NCBI GenBank assembly: GCA_945787155.1
Contig: CALZHD010000028.1
Coordinates: 1 to 35,255 of the forward strand
Reading direction: 5' to 3'
Source of the DNA: an uncultured Gammaproteobacteria bacterium
GTDB taxonomy: Bacteria > Pseudomonadota > Gammaproteobacteria > SZUA-140
DNA length: 35,255 nt
Below the pieces are notes generated by a model. That model saw only the letters and a list, made by a program, of their open reading frames with translations, was not told where the DNA came from and searched no databases. Each line of letters opens with the position of its first letter. The first letter of the stretch is position 1. A program made the position numbers and the translations under genes. Positions 17,189 to 25,318 of the stretch are shown here, in pieces.

Positions 17189-18142
17189 ATGAATCTATCG
17201 CTTAAATATTTCATTCATTGCACTACACTGCTGCTCTCATTGACAGCAAGCGGGTCATTGAGCGGCGTGCATGCAGCAGAGAATGTGATAAAAAATAGTT
17301 TCGTCCTCGATAATAGTCTAATCCCTATAGATGAGATCCTCAGCGGTGGCCCCGCCAAAGATGGCATCCCAGCGATCGACGCACCAAAATTCATCACGGC
17401 AAGCAAGGCCTCTCATCTATCACCCAGTAGTCGCGTGCTTGGCATCCACTACAACGGCACCAGCAAGGCCTACCCAATCAACATCATGAACTGGCATGAG
17501 ATCGTTAATGACGTCTTTGGGAACGAGGCCATTAGCGTCACCTTTTGCCCACTATGTGGCACCGGCGTCGCCTATGCAGTGCCACCAAACACCACTGGCT
17601 TCGGCGTCTCTGGACTGCTCTATAATAGTGACGTGCTACTGTATGACCGTAAGACACAATCTTTATGGTCGCAGATTCTCTCTCAGGCGATCAGCGGGCC
17701 GCTTGCAGGCCAGCGCCTGACGCGTATACCACTTGCACACACCAGTTGGGCAGCGTGGCATCAACAACATCCCAATACTGTAGTGCTGAGCCAGGATACT
17801 GGCTTCAGGCGAAACTACCAACGTGATCCCTATGCTGGATATATCGATAGCGAAGGGATCTATTTTCCGATCAAACATCGTGATCCACGCTATCACCCCA
17901 AAGAACGTGTCATCGGCATTGAGATCGATGGTCACAGCAAGGCCTATCCATTCTCCGAACTGGCCAAAACAGACGGTAACATCATCGATAAGATCGGCAC
18001 ACATACCATCAAGATTCGCTATAACGATGCCCACCAAAGTGGCATCGCCCTGGATGAAAATAACAACGAACTCGCTACCATTACCGCCTTCTGGTTTGCA
18101 TGGTATGCTTTCCACCCGGAAACAGCAGTATTCAAACCATGA
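17189..18142 (+). CDS. DUF3179 domain-containing exported protein
   Basis: The 317-residue product has a signal peptide (residues 1-29, cleavage after VHA) and the DUF3179 hallmarks: DEILSGGPAKDGIPAIDAPKF, AYPINIMNWHEIVND, a CPLCGTG cysteine pair, and a second half-repeat with SKAYPFSEL. The function of this family is unknown; the CxxC motif suggests metal or redox binding. The frame also opens at ATG 17123, but that would place 22 polar residues before the signal, so the second ATG is preferred. Neither start has a good ribosome site. It sits between the sigma/anti-sigma pair and arsS; family members recur near arsS-type genes. Confidence 0.85.
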   Translation: MNLSLKYFIHCTTLLLSLTASGSLSGVHAAENVIKNSFVLDNSLIPIDEILSGGPAKDGIPAIDAPKFITASKASHLSPSSRVLGIHYNGTSKAYPINIMNWHEIVNDVFGNEAISVTFCPLCGTGVAYAVPPNTTGFGVSGLLYNSDVLLYDRKTQSLWSQILSQAISGPLAGQRLTRIPLAHTSWAAWHQQHPNTVVLSQDTGFRRNYQRDPYAGYIDSEGIYFPIKHRDPRYHPKERVIGIEIDGHSKAYPFSELAKTDGNIIDKIGTHTIKIRYNDAHQSGIALDENNNELATITAFWFAWYAFHPETAVFKP

Positions 18143-18249
18143 ATACACAGAGCACTTGCGTTATCCCTGGCGGGGATGTTTTCATTAATCCTGACGCTCA
18201 TTGAATAGCCACCATCGAAACTAAAGAGATTGAACAATAAGGAATCACC

Positions 18250-19212
18250 ATGCACGCCACCCTTCCATTGCTAGAGGTTACCGATTTTCCGCAGCTACGA
18301 CGTGCGTCGCTGGAGACACTACAGGTCAACCTCGGCTATCTCTGCAATCAGACCTGCTTGCACTGTCACGTAAATGCGGGGCCCAAACGCACTGAGATCA
18401 TGACTCGCGAAACCATTGATGAGATTCTCAGTTATCTCGCGCAAGGTAACGTCAAAACGCTCGACCTGACTGGCGGTGCACCGGAGATGAATCCTCACTT
18501 TCGTGACCTGGTAAGCGGCGCGCGCACGTTAGGCATCAAGGTCATCGATCGCTGTAATCTCACCATCCTCAGTGAAGCAGGCTATGAAGGGCTGGCAGAA
18601 TTTCTTGCCGAACAGCAGGTAGAAATCGTAGCTTCACTGCCCTGTTATCTTGAAGACAACGTCAACGCACAACGTGGCAAAGGGGTCTTTCATGACAGCA
18701 TCGAAGGGCTCAAAAAGCTCAACGCGCTCGGTTACGGCAAGGCCAACAACGGACTAACGATGAATCTGGTCTTCAACCCACAGGGAGCGGCACTGCCACC
18801 ACCACAGGAACCCCTTGAAGCCGCTTATAAAACGCATTTAAAAGAACACTACGAGATCGAATTCAACCAGCTCTTCACTATCACCAACATGCCGATCAAA
18901 CGCTTTGGCAGCATGCTGGTCTCCAAAGGGCAGTTCGAAGAGTACATGACACTTCTGCGCAATTCGTATAATCGCGATACTTTAGATGCGGTGATGTGCC
19001 GCTCAACCATCAGCGTCGACTGGCAAGGTTACCTCTACGATTGCGACTTCAACCAGATGCTCGGCCTGCCAGCACCGCTCGATCAAAAGCCACGTATGCA
19101 TATCAGCGAACTCAATGCGGTCAATATTGAAGGACAACCGATCATCGTCAAGGATCATTGCTATGGTTGCACTGCGGGACAGGGAAGCAGCTGTGGTGGT
19201 GCGCTGGATTAA
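18250..19212 (+). CDS. arsS: Arsenosugar biosynthesis radical SAM protein ArsS
   Basis: A 320-residue radical SAM enzyme with the iron-sulfur motif C32-x3-C36-x2-C39 (CNQTCLHC) and the SAM-binding LTGGAPE. The C-terminus has the family's Cys-rich tail CYGCTAGQGSSCGG, a site where some relatives use selenocysteine; here the codon is TGT. ArsS adds the 5'-deoxyadenosyl group of SAM to methylated arsenic to form arsenosugar precursors. A TAAGGAATCACC ribosome site precedes the ATG. The next genes include the two glycosyltransferase-like proteins that usually accompany this family. No arsM arsenic methyltransferase is in the window. Confidence 0.9.
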   Translation: MHATLPLLEVTDFPQLRRASLETLQVNLGYLCNQTCLHCHVNAGPKRTEIMTRETIDEILSYLAQGNVKTLDLTGGAPEMNPHFRDLVSGARTLGIKVIDRCNLTILSEAGYEGLAEFLAEQQVEIVASLPCYLEDNVNAQRGKGVFHDSIEGLKKLNALGYGKANNGLTMNLVFNPQGAALPPPQEPLEAAYKTHLKEHYEIEFNQLFTITNMPIKRFGSMLVSKGQFEEYMTLLRNSYNRDTLDAVMCRSTISVDWQGYLYDCDFNQMLGLPAPLDQKPRMHISELNAVNIEGQPIIVKDHCYGCTAGQGSSCGGALD

Positions 19213-19230
19213 CACCATAAAATAGTCTCA

Positions 19231-19854
19231 ATGAAGTTCTCTAATGCTCGCCTGATCGTCTTTGCCAAAGCACCCGTTGCAGGCAAGGCCAAGACACGCC
19301 TGATCCCAGCACTGGGTGAAGCAGGTGCAGCGGCGATGCACGCGCGTCTGGTGACCCACACTTTAACAACCGTAACGCAGGCCGCGCTCTGCCCGGTTCA
19401 GTTGTGGTGCACACCGGATACAAGCCACCCCTTTTTCGAGGAATGCCAAAATAACTTTCCGCTCACTTTGCACCCGCAACACGGCAACGATCTCGGCGAA
19501 CGGGTGGCGCATGCGATGCATCATAATCTTCAACACGGCCATCACACTCTCATCATCGGCACCGACTGCCCTGCGCTCTGTAGCGCTGATTTTGACCAAG
19601 CATTCACGTTACTGCAAAAAGACAGCAATATTGTAATAGCCCCGGCCGATGATGGCGGTTATGTGCTGATGGCGTTAAAGCAGTTTTCACCGCAATTATT
19701 CACTGATATTGCGTGGGGGACTGAAACAGTATTTTCCACCACACGGCAGAGAATCACAGTACTGCAATGGCAACTGGCAACGCTAAAGACATTCCAGGAT
19801 ATCGACCGACCTGAAGATTTAAACGACAACAATCTAAAGCTCCTGAATCACTGA
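19231..19854 (+). CDS. Glycosyltransferase-like protein of the TIGR04282/DUF2064 type
   Basis: A 207-residue nucleotide-sugar-transferase-like protein with the N-terminal FAKAPVAGKAKTRLIPALG motif, TDCPAL and PADDGGYVLMAL. This family, called radical SAM/selenodomain-associated transferase 1, is found beside arsS-type radical SAM genes and is thought to act on the arsenosugar path. It is 18 bp after arsS. Enzyme activity is inferred from the fold only. Confidence 0.85.
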   Translation: MKFSNARLIVFAKAPVAGKAKTRLIPALGEAGAAAMHARLVTHTLTTVTQAALCPVQLWCTPDTSHPFFEECQNNFPLTLHPQHGNDLGERVAHAMHHNLQHGHHTLIIGTDCPALCSADFDQAFTLLQKDSNIVIAPADDGGYVLMALKQFSPQLFTDIAWGTETVFSTTRQRITVLQWQLATLKTFQDIDRPEDLNDNNLKLLNH

Positions 19855-19955
19855 AAAAATAGCGCGGCAAAACCTTTCAGACTGCTTAAGCTACAGATCT
19901 CAGCCAAACTCTGGCATCATCAAACATTCAACTCATCAGTAGTCTTTAATGTTTT

Positions 19956-20942
19956 ATGAAAATAATCGAAGTCATTACACACCGTGAGCATACCAACACC
20001 GTTGAAAGCATCGGCGAAAAATATGGCGCTGTCGATCAATGGCATGTTGGCCCACTTAACAATGAGCATCGTGCAGTCATCAGATTGCTGGTTGATGACA
20101 ACCATCGTCAGGCCGTGATGGATGCCCTGCTAAATACCATTGGCAGGCATGAGTCAACCAGAATCATGGTGGTGCCGGTGGATGTCACACTGCCCACCAT
20201 AGAACCCGAAACGAATGAAAATGAGAAAACCAAGAGTGGCGGTGCAACCCGCGAAGAGCTGTATCACACCATCTCCAAAGGGGCTGAGTTAAATAGCAAC
20301 TTTTTACTGCTTGTATTTTTATCAACCATCGTCGCGGCCATCGGCCTGCTCGAAAACAACCTGGCGGTCGTCGTAGGGGCGATGGTCATTGCACCACTAC
20401 TCGGGCCGAATATAGCACTTGCGCTCGCGGCCGCACTGGGCGATACCCCACTGATGTGGACATCCCTGAAGACAAACCTGGCAGGACTGGGGCTGGCACT
20501 CGCCATCTCATTGGTCATTGGACTGCTATTGCCCGTCGATATGAAAAGCCAGGAGCTGATTTCACGTACCGTGGTTGGCATTGATTCCGTGGTACTCGCA
20601 CTTGCCTCAGGTGCCGCCGCGGTACTGTCAATGACAACCGGGTTATCAAGCGTCTTAGTCGGCGTGATGGTCGCGGTGGCGCTATTACCGCCCACCGCCA
20701 CCGTGGGACTGATGCTCGGTTCAGGCCAATTTACATTAGCGGGCGGCGCGGCACTGCTGCTTGCAGTAAATATTGTGTGCGTAAATCTGGCCGCAAAAAC
20801 TGTGTTTCTGACCCGTGGGATCAAACCTCGCACCTGGCTTGAAAAGCGCAAAGCGAAACAGTCGATGACCACCTACATTGTCTTCTGGATTGTGTCACTG
20901 CTGGTGTTGCTGGTCGCCATCTACCTGCGCGGTCAATTATAA
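19956..20942 (+). CDS. DUF389/TIGR00341 family membrane protein
   Basis: A 328-residue protein with a soluble N-terminal domain (about 1-80, resembling a ferredoxin-like fold), a charged linker, then six or more hydrophobic segments (from about residue 115) rich in Gly, Ala and Leu, including GAMVIAPLLGPNIALALAAALGD, the DUF389 hallmark. Function unknown; transport is suggested by the fold. It lies between the two transferases and shares their strand. Confidence 0.8.
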   Translation: MKIIEVITHREHTNTVESIGEKYGAVDQWHVGPLNNEHRAVIRLLVDDNHRQAVMDALLNTIGRHESTRIMVVPVDVTLPTIEPETNENEKTKSGGATREELYHTISKGAELNSNFLLLVFLSTIVAAIGLLENNLAVVVGAMVIAPLLGPNIALALAAALGDTPLMWTSLKTNLAGLGLALAISLVIGLLLPVDMKSQELISRTVVGIDSVVLALASGAAAVLSMTTGLSSVLVGVMVAVALLPPTATVGLMLGSGQFTLAGGAALLLAVNIVCVNLAAKTVFLTRGIKPRTWLEKRKAKQSMTTYIVFWIVSLLVLLVAIYLRGQL

Positions 20943-20975
20943 CGATATGCAGGTGACTGCCAGGATCAATTTGCT

Positions 20976-22064
20976 GTGACAACCTCTGAATCTGAATACG
21001 AACTCTCGATCATCATCCCGGCACTCAATGAGGCCGCAAGCCTGCCTGCGCTGATCGGCGCACTAGGTAAGCAGCAGGCGATACGTTTTGAGATCATTGT
21101 CGCCGACGGCGGTAGCAGTGATGATACGTTAGCGTGTTGTCACGCGACCGCCGAGTCTGCACAGATCCCATTTCAAGGCATCAACACCCAGGCTGGTCGA
21201 GCCAAACAGATGAACAGCGGCAGCCATCACGCGCGGGCTGATGATCTGCTGTTTTTACACGCTGATACGACCATTGATGACCCCATGCTACTCGCCAATG
21301 CTAAGGCAAACATGCAACTGGCACGCAACGAATTTGATGATAACCAGATTGCCGGTCACTTTGCGCTACGCTTTGTTCGCACCACAAGTAATCATGATGG
21401 TGGTTATTATTTTTATGAAGCGAAGACGACACTCAACCGTCGCGATTGTATCAACGGTGACCAGGGATTCTGGCTATCAAAGAATTATCTGCAACAGCTG
21501 GGCGGTTTCGATGAATCACTCGACTATATGGAAGATGCACGCCTCGCAAACAAGGTTTTCGATCACGGCCGCTGGATCACGCTGCCCGGAAGCATCGGCA
21601 CCTCTGCACGGCGCTTCGAGACCGAGGGGCTAAAGCAACGCCAGACATTAAATGCCCTGCTATGTAATTTTGAGCGGATCGGATTACACAGTTTTTTCGA
21701 TGCAGCCAAACAGGCCTATCGTCAGCAGGGGCAGGCGGCTACTCTGAATCTGGGGCCATTCCTCACCATTATTCATCGCATCAGTTTTGCCGAAGGTCCG
21801 CGCCGTGCGCTGCGTTACTGGCTCGATACCGGCAGTTATGTTGCAGAGAACGCGTGGCAACTGGCATTCCAGCGAGACTGCCAGCGCAACCGACGTGCAG
21901 GCTGCACCCCTGGTGCGGGACAACATGATGTGCTTAAATTTTACGACCTGTGCATCGGCCCGCTCATCAACTCACTACCGGCAAGGGTGACAACTGCGCT
22001 GCTGACTCTGCTGTGGTTCTATGGACTGCTGATCATCACACGCTTCAAACACACCGCTCAATAA
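20976..22064 (+). CDS. TIGR04283-type glycosyltransferase (radical SAM/selenodomain-associated transferase 2)
   Basis: A 362-residue family 2 glycosyltransferase: LSIIIPALNEAASLPALI at the start, VADGGSSDDT, AGRAKQMNSG, and FLHADT as the metal-binding DxD-like site; DCINGDQGFW marks the acceptor region. After the core (about residue 240) is a C-terminal extension ending in a hydrophobic segment (about 336-355), which the standard family member lacks and which may anchor it to the membrane. The GTG start at 20976 follows the DUF389 stop by 33 bp. It is the second transferase usually found with arsS. Confidence 0.85.
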   Translation: MTTSESEYELSIIIPALNEAASLPALIGALGKQQAIRFEIIVADGGSSDDTLACCHATAESAQIPFQGINTQAGRAKQMNSGSHHARADDLLFLHADTTIDDPMLLANAKANMQLARNEFDDNQIAGHFALRFVRTTSNHDGGYYFYEAKTTLNRRDCINGDQGFWLSKNYLQQLGGFDESLDYMEDARLANKVFDHGRWITLPGSIGTSARRFETEGLKQRQTLNALLCNFERIGLHSFFDAAKQAYRQQGQAATLNLGPFLTIIHRISFAEGPRRALRYWLDTGSYVAENAWQLAFQRDCQRNRRAGCTPGAGQHDVLKFYDLCIGPLINSLPARVTTALLTLLWFYGLLIITRFKHTAQ

Positions 22065-22097
22065 TGACAGTGTACTCATCATGCTCGGCATTGATAC

Positions 22098-22361
22098 TTA
22101 TAAGTGCCTGGCAATCGCCTTAAACCCATTACGAATCTCTTCTCCAAGCAATTTTGCCGCCGCGCCAACATCCTGTGAGGCTTCCGCCGTAGCGCTCCCC
22201 AGCTCCTTCGTTTTATCCTCGAGCTTCACCAGTTTGGCTTCAATTTTCTGCCACTCATCACCCGCTTCCAGCTTGGCAAGATGAATCCTTACCTGTAGCT
22301 CATCACGCTCTTTTTTCAGCTCACTGATCATTTCATCGATACGCTTATTGACATCATTCAT
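22098..22361 (-). CDS. 87-residue helical protein, paralogue of the one at 28003
   Basis: Almost wholly helical and probably coiled-coil. It shares the pattern LKxxRDExxxxIHLAxxEAxDE then a second helix ending with LxxEIxxGxxxI with the protein at 28003-28266, at the same length of 87 residues, so the two are paralogues. No signal or membrane segment. Ribosome site GGGAGAGC precedes the ATG. Family and function unknown. Confidence 0.75.
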   Translation of the reverse strand: MNDVNKRIDEMISELKKERDELQVRIHLAKLEAGDEWQKIEAKLVKLEDKTKELGSATAEASQDVGAAAKLLGEEIRNGFKAIARHL

Positions 22362-22508
22362 GTTGCGCTCTCCCTTTTCTGTTGATTGATGTTCACGTCA
22401 TCAGCCAAGGTGTTCGGCCAGTTATTACAGCTTACCATTGAATAGCGATTTAATCCCTCCGTTGAATTTTTTGCTGTGCTGATGAAATCCTGCATGTTCT
22501 TCAACCCC

Positions 22509-22520
22509 CGTATGCATACG
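22509..22520. repeat. 12-bp perfect palindrome
   Basis: CGTATGCATACG in the 226-bp gap between two minus-strand genes. No T-run follows. Role unknown. Confidence 0.35.
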
Positions 22521-22550
22521 CCTGCCACTCACGTTTAAGGCTAAGTAAAG

Positions 22551-22585
22551 GGCTTCAGCTCCATCAGCTTGCACTGTAAGAAGCC
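22551..22585 (-). terminator. Possible weak terminator of the DUF2934 gene
   Basis: On the minus strand GGCTTC and GAAGCC form a six-bp stem with a long loop that may fold internally, followed by CTTTACTT. It begins 3 bp after the DUF2934 stop. The pairing is short. Confidence 0.25.
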
Positions 22586-22587
22586 AT

Positions 22588-22866
22588 TCATCCACCCAAC
22601 AACTTATTGATTTCTTTTTCTGACTCGGCCCAGTCCTGCAACTCACCACCGGGTAGAAACCCCCTTTTCTCTGCCTTATGGTAGGCGGCGACCGCAATCA
22701 TTTTCCAACGTTCCTCTGAAGTGATATCCAGGCTAGAAGATCTTTCGGACTTTTTTGTGACCTTTTTCGGGGCGGCTTTCTTCCTGGTAGTGACCACCTT
22801 TTTCTTAGCAACTTTTTTCTTAACAGTTTTTTTAACGGCAGACTTTTTCTTAATGGTAGGGCTCAT
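22588..22866 (-). CDS. DUF2934 protein with a lysine-rich histone-like N-terminus
   Basis: The 92-residue product has two halves. Residues 1-40 are almost only Lys, Ala, Val and Thr with repeated KKxxKK units, like the tails of histone H1-type bacterial proteins; residues 50-90 form a DUF2934 domain (RWKMIAVAAYHKAEKRGF, then DWAESEKEI). The tail suggests binding to DNA or RNA; the function of DUF2934 is not established. TAAGGAA precedes the ATG. Confidence 0.8.
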   Translation of the reverse strand: MSPTIKKKSAVKKTVKKKVAKKKVVTTRKKAAPKKVTKKSERSSSLDITSEERWKMIAVAAYHKAEKRGFLPGGELQDWAESEKEINKLLGG

Positions 22867-23411
22867 AATATTTCCTTATTAGTTGATTGCATGTCACGCT
22901 GAAGACGTTAGCCATAGATACTCAGAGTAATTATGCCAGTTACAACAACTCATTTCATTCATATAACTTCTCTTCAACGAAGGCCAGCTTCGTATCGAAG
23001 CTGCATACCTCTACTGCCGACCATTAGTGGCGCATGAGGATAGTAGCTTTTGCAGGGCAATAGATCCGTAGCCTTTATCAAAGAGTCGTGCAATGTTATG
23101 CAATAACTCATCTTTTGCCACCGACTCCACGTCTGAAATTCCCTCTCTTCAGCGCAATAGATTCGAGAGCTATATTTCATGATCAACACCCCATCTCTTT
23201 ACTACAAGAATAAAACGCCGCATTAATCGCTTAACCCGTTGCCTTTTCAGACATTTTCTATCGAAACAACCAGTCTAAATTGCGCGTCACCACCCCCCCT
23301 GATGACACTATCCGCCAATTTTTAGATCTCAAGTGCCTAGACTGCCAGTTGATACTCTTGATTTTAAGCAAGCATAGTGTTTAGCTGCAATCATTAGAGA
23401 GGCCTTATTTG
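22867..23411. other. 545-bp intergenic region with a hairpin
   Basis: No supported gene. An 8-bp hairpin, CAGCTTCG (22985-22992)/CGAAGCTG (22996-23003) with a TAT loop, is the only strong structure. The region lies between the divergent DUF2934 and PhnD-like genes and should hold both promoters. A minus-strand frame at 22974-23189 lacks coding features. Confidence 0.5.
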
Positions 23412-24260
23412 ATGTATAGACGCCATCTGGTCGCAGGGCTGAGCCTGCTCCTGACCGCAATCACAAGCACCGGTCTTGCTGTAGCACCGGAGCCACATGC
23501 GGATGATGCCTACACGGTAGGTATCGTGCCTCAGTTCGATTCTCGGCAGTTGTTCAGTGTATGGCGGCCTATACTCGATGCCGTCTCAGAGCGCACCGGA
23601 CTGCGCTTCCGGATACGGGGAGCACCTTCAATTCCCGAATTCGAAAAAGAATTTTTGAAAGGGGCCTTTGACTTCGCCTACATGAACCCTTATCACATGC
23701 TGCTTGCCCACAATCAACAACACTATATTCCGCTGGTGCGGGATCACAGCAGTCCGCTCTACGGGATCCTGGTGGTACAAAATGACAGCCCCATTAACCA
23801 CGTGCAGGAACTGGAAGGAAAGACCGTCGTTTTTCCCGCGCCCAACGCGCTAGCGGCCTCTCTTTTGATGCGGGCGGAACTCACAGACCTGCATGGAGTT
23901 AACATACAGCCCCGCTATGTAAAGACTCATAGTTCAGTCTACCTAAATGTTGCCTTAGGCGAGGCCCCGGCAGGTGGTGGCGTAAATAACACATGGCATC
24001 AACAACCACAGCAGATACGAGACGGTTTGCGCATCTTATACGAAACCCGCAGGGTACCTCCCCACCCTTTTGTAACGCATCCCAGAATTCCAGAAGAGAT
24101 CCAGCAAAAAATAAAACGGGCCTTACTGGATATCGGCCATTCAGAAGAGGGAGGGGCGCTACTGGCCAAAGTTCCGATACCCAAAATTGGGCCTGCGAGC
24201 CTCGAAGATTACCATCTACTAGGAGACCTGGGCCTCGATAGCTATTATGTGGAGGAGTAA
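23412..24260 (+). CDS. PhnD-like periplasmic binding protein
   Basis: A 282-residue protein of the phosphate/phosphite/phosphonate binding group: signal peptide (residues 1-25), then YTVGIVPQFDSRQLFSVWRPILDAVSERTG, FDFAYMNPYHMLLAH and YGILVVQ, all PhnD features. The ligand is unknown. No phnC or phnE transporter genes follow; the next gene, 6 bp on, is a HAMP-PAS-GGDEF-EAL protein. Such pairs suggest a signalling rather than uptake role, with the bound ligand reported to the cyclic di-GMP enzyme. ATG at 23412 has GAGAGG upstream; a TTG lies one codon earlier. Confidence 0.85.
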   Translation: MYRRHLVAGLSLLLTAITSTGLAVAPEPHADDAYTVGIVPQFDSRQLFSVWRPILDAVSERTGLRFRIRGAPSIPEFEKEFLKGAFDFAYMNPYHMLLAHNQQHYIPLVRDHSSPLYGILVVQNDSPINHVQELEGKTVVFPAPNALAASLLMRAELTDLHGVNIQPRYVKTHSSVYLNVALGEAPAGGGVNNTWHQQPQQIRDGLRILYETRRVPPHPFVTHPRIPEEIQQKIKRALLDIGHSEEGGALLAKVPIPKIGPASLEDYHLLGDLGLDSYYVEE

Positions 24261-24266
24261 TCAGCC

Positions 24267-25274
24267 ATGATCGGATTGCGCATGAAGCTGCTGTTGCCAG
24301 TGATCCTGGTCTATATCCTGTTCGCGGCAAGCATCCACTTTATCCTGGGCCCCAACATGCTCCATCAGAAGCGCGATCATATTCTGGAGCGAGAGATGGA
24401 AGTGCTGAAATCGCTCAATCCCGGCATGATCCGTATGTTGTTAGCGAGGGATTTTGCCGCCATCTACAGCACGCTTGACATGCATTTGGAACTCAGCCAG
24501 GACCACCATTGGCTGGGTATCGCGTTCACCGACCCCGCAGGGAAGCAGCTCTACCCGCTTGACGATGGGACCGCCGATAGAGACAGCAAAGGCTCCATCA
24601 TCCATCTCACCAGCAGACTCGATCTTGAAGGCGAGTTTCTCGGCACGCTCAAACTGAGTCTCGATATCACACCCGAATTGATGCTCGAACAACAACGGAT
24701 TGAGGAACTGGAGTGGCTGACTCTTTTCCTCTTTGGCCTGTTGACTGCGGGGGGTGCCCTCATACAAAACACCCTGATATGCAAACCCCTGCTAAAGCTT
24801 ACTCACGCCGCTTCACGCCTCGCCGATCAGGACTTTGACGGGGAATTGCCACGCGCAGGTAAAGACGAAATCGGGCAGGTCACTCAAGCCTTTAGCGAGA
24901 TGCGTGAAAAGCTGCGTAGAGATAATCAGCGTCGGGAACTGGCTGAAGTCGATCTACGCCAGGCAAACGAAACGCTGGAGCAACGCGTCCTGGCACGCAC
25001 CCAGGCCTTAAAAACTGCCAACGAAAAACTGCAGCAGGAAATCATTGGCCATCAGGAGGCCCGTGAAAGGCTGCGCCTGACAGCCACGGTTTTCGAAAAC
25101 ACCAGTGAGGCCATCGTCATTACCGATAGCAAGGCCAATATCATCGAGGTAAACCCCGCCTATTGCACCATCATGGGTTATGAAAAACACGAGTTAATCG
25201 GCAAGAACCCCCGCACTTTCAAATCCTTCAAGCATGATCATGTAAAAATGGGCAAGTATTTCCCAAGCGATTAA
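24267..25274 (+). CDS. N-terminal part of a broken HAMP-PAS-GGDEF-EAL signalling protein
   Basis: Two membrane helices (about 7-27 and 149-167) flank a periplasmic sensor region; a HAMP domain (about 168-220), a coiled coil (to about 270) and the first half of a PAS domain (from about 272, TATVFENTSEAIVITDSKANIIEVNPAYCTIMGY) follow. After NPRTFKSFKHDH the frame loses PAS similarity and soon stops. The rest of the PAS domain and the GGDEF-EAL part continue in another frame (see next entries). A GGAGGAG precedes the ATG. If the break is real, this fragment is a sensor with no output. Confidence 0.8.
   Translation: MIGLRMKLLLPVILVYILFAASIHFILGPNMLHQKRDHILEREMEVLKSLNPGMIRMLLARDFAAIYSTLDMHLELSQDHHWLGIAFTDPAGKQLYPLDDGTADRDSKGSIIHLTSRLDLEGEFLGTLKLSLDITPELMLEQQRIEELEWLTLFLFGLLTAGGALIQNTLICKPLLKLTHAASRLADQDFDGELPRAGKDEIGQVTQAFSEMREKLRRDNQRRELAEVDLRQANETLEQRVLARTQALKTANEKLQQEIIGHQEARERLRLTATVFENTSEAIVITDSKANIIEVNPAYCTIMGYEKHELIGKNPRTFKSFKHDHVKMGKYFPSD
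25232..25250 (+). other. Deletion/frameshift junction inside the PAS domain
   Basis: Before this point the first frame reads a normal PAS (FKSFKHDH); just after it, the second frame reads KNGQVFPKRLTI, the later part of the same domain. The ~25 residues normally between (the part ending GxWxGExWNRR) are missing, and the frame shifts. This is a deletion of about 70 bp rather than a single-base error. Confidence 0.8.
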
Positions 25275-25318
25275 CGATCAATACCATTTATAACAAAGAT
25301 GGAACACCTGACTACTAC

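Noticed and set aside
19160-19212. A selenocysteine codon in the Cys-rich tail of ArsS
   Set aside because: Relatives can have one, but here the codons are TGC/TGT and no in-frame TGA occurs before the stop.
22425-22697. A 90-residue minus-strand frame overlapping the DUF2934 gene
   Set aside because: It overlaps the DUF2934 domain in another frame and has no coding character of its own.
22985-23003. Hairpin considered as a REP element linked to the nearby RAYT remnant
   Set aside because: Only one copy was seen, it lacks the usual tetranucleotide next to the stem, and it lies about 4 kb from the RAYT remnant.
22974-23189. A 71-residue minus-strand frame in the gap before the PhnD-like gene
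   Set aside because: No ribosome site, odd composition, no domain, and its end runs into a hairpin; likely non-coding.
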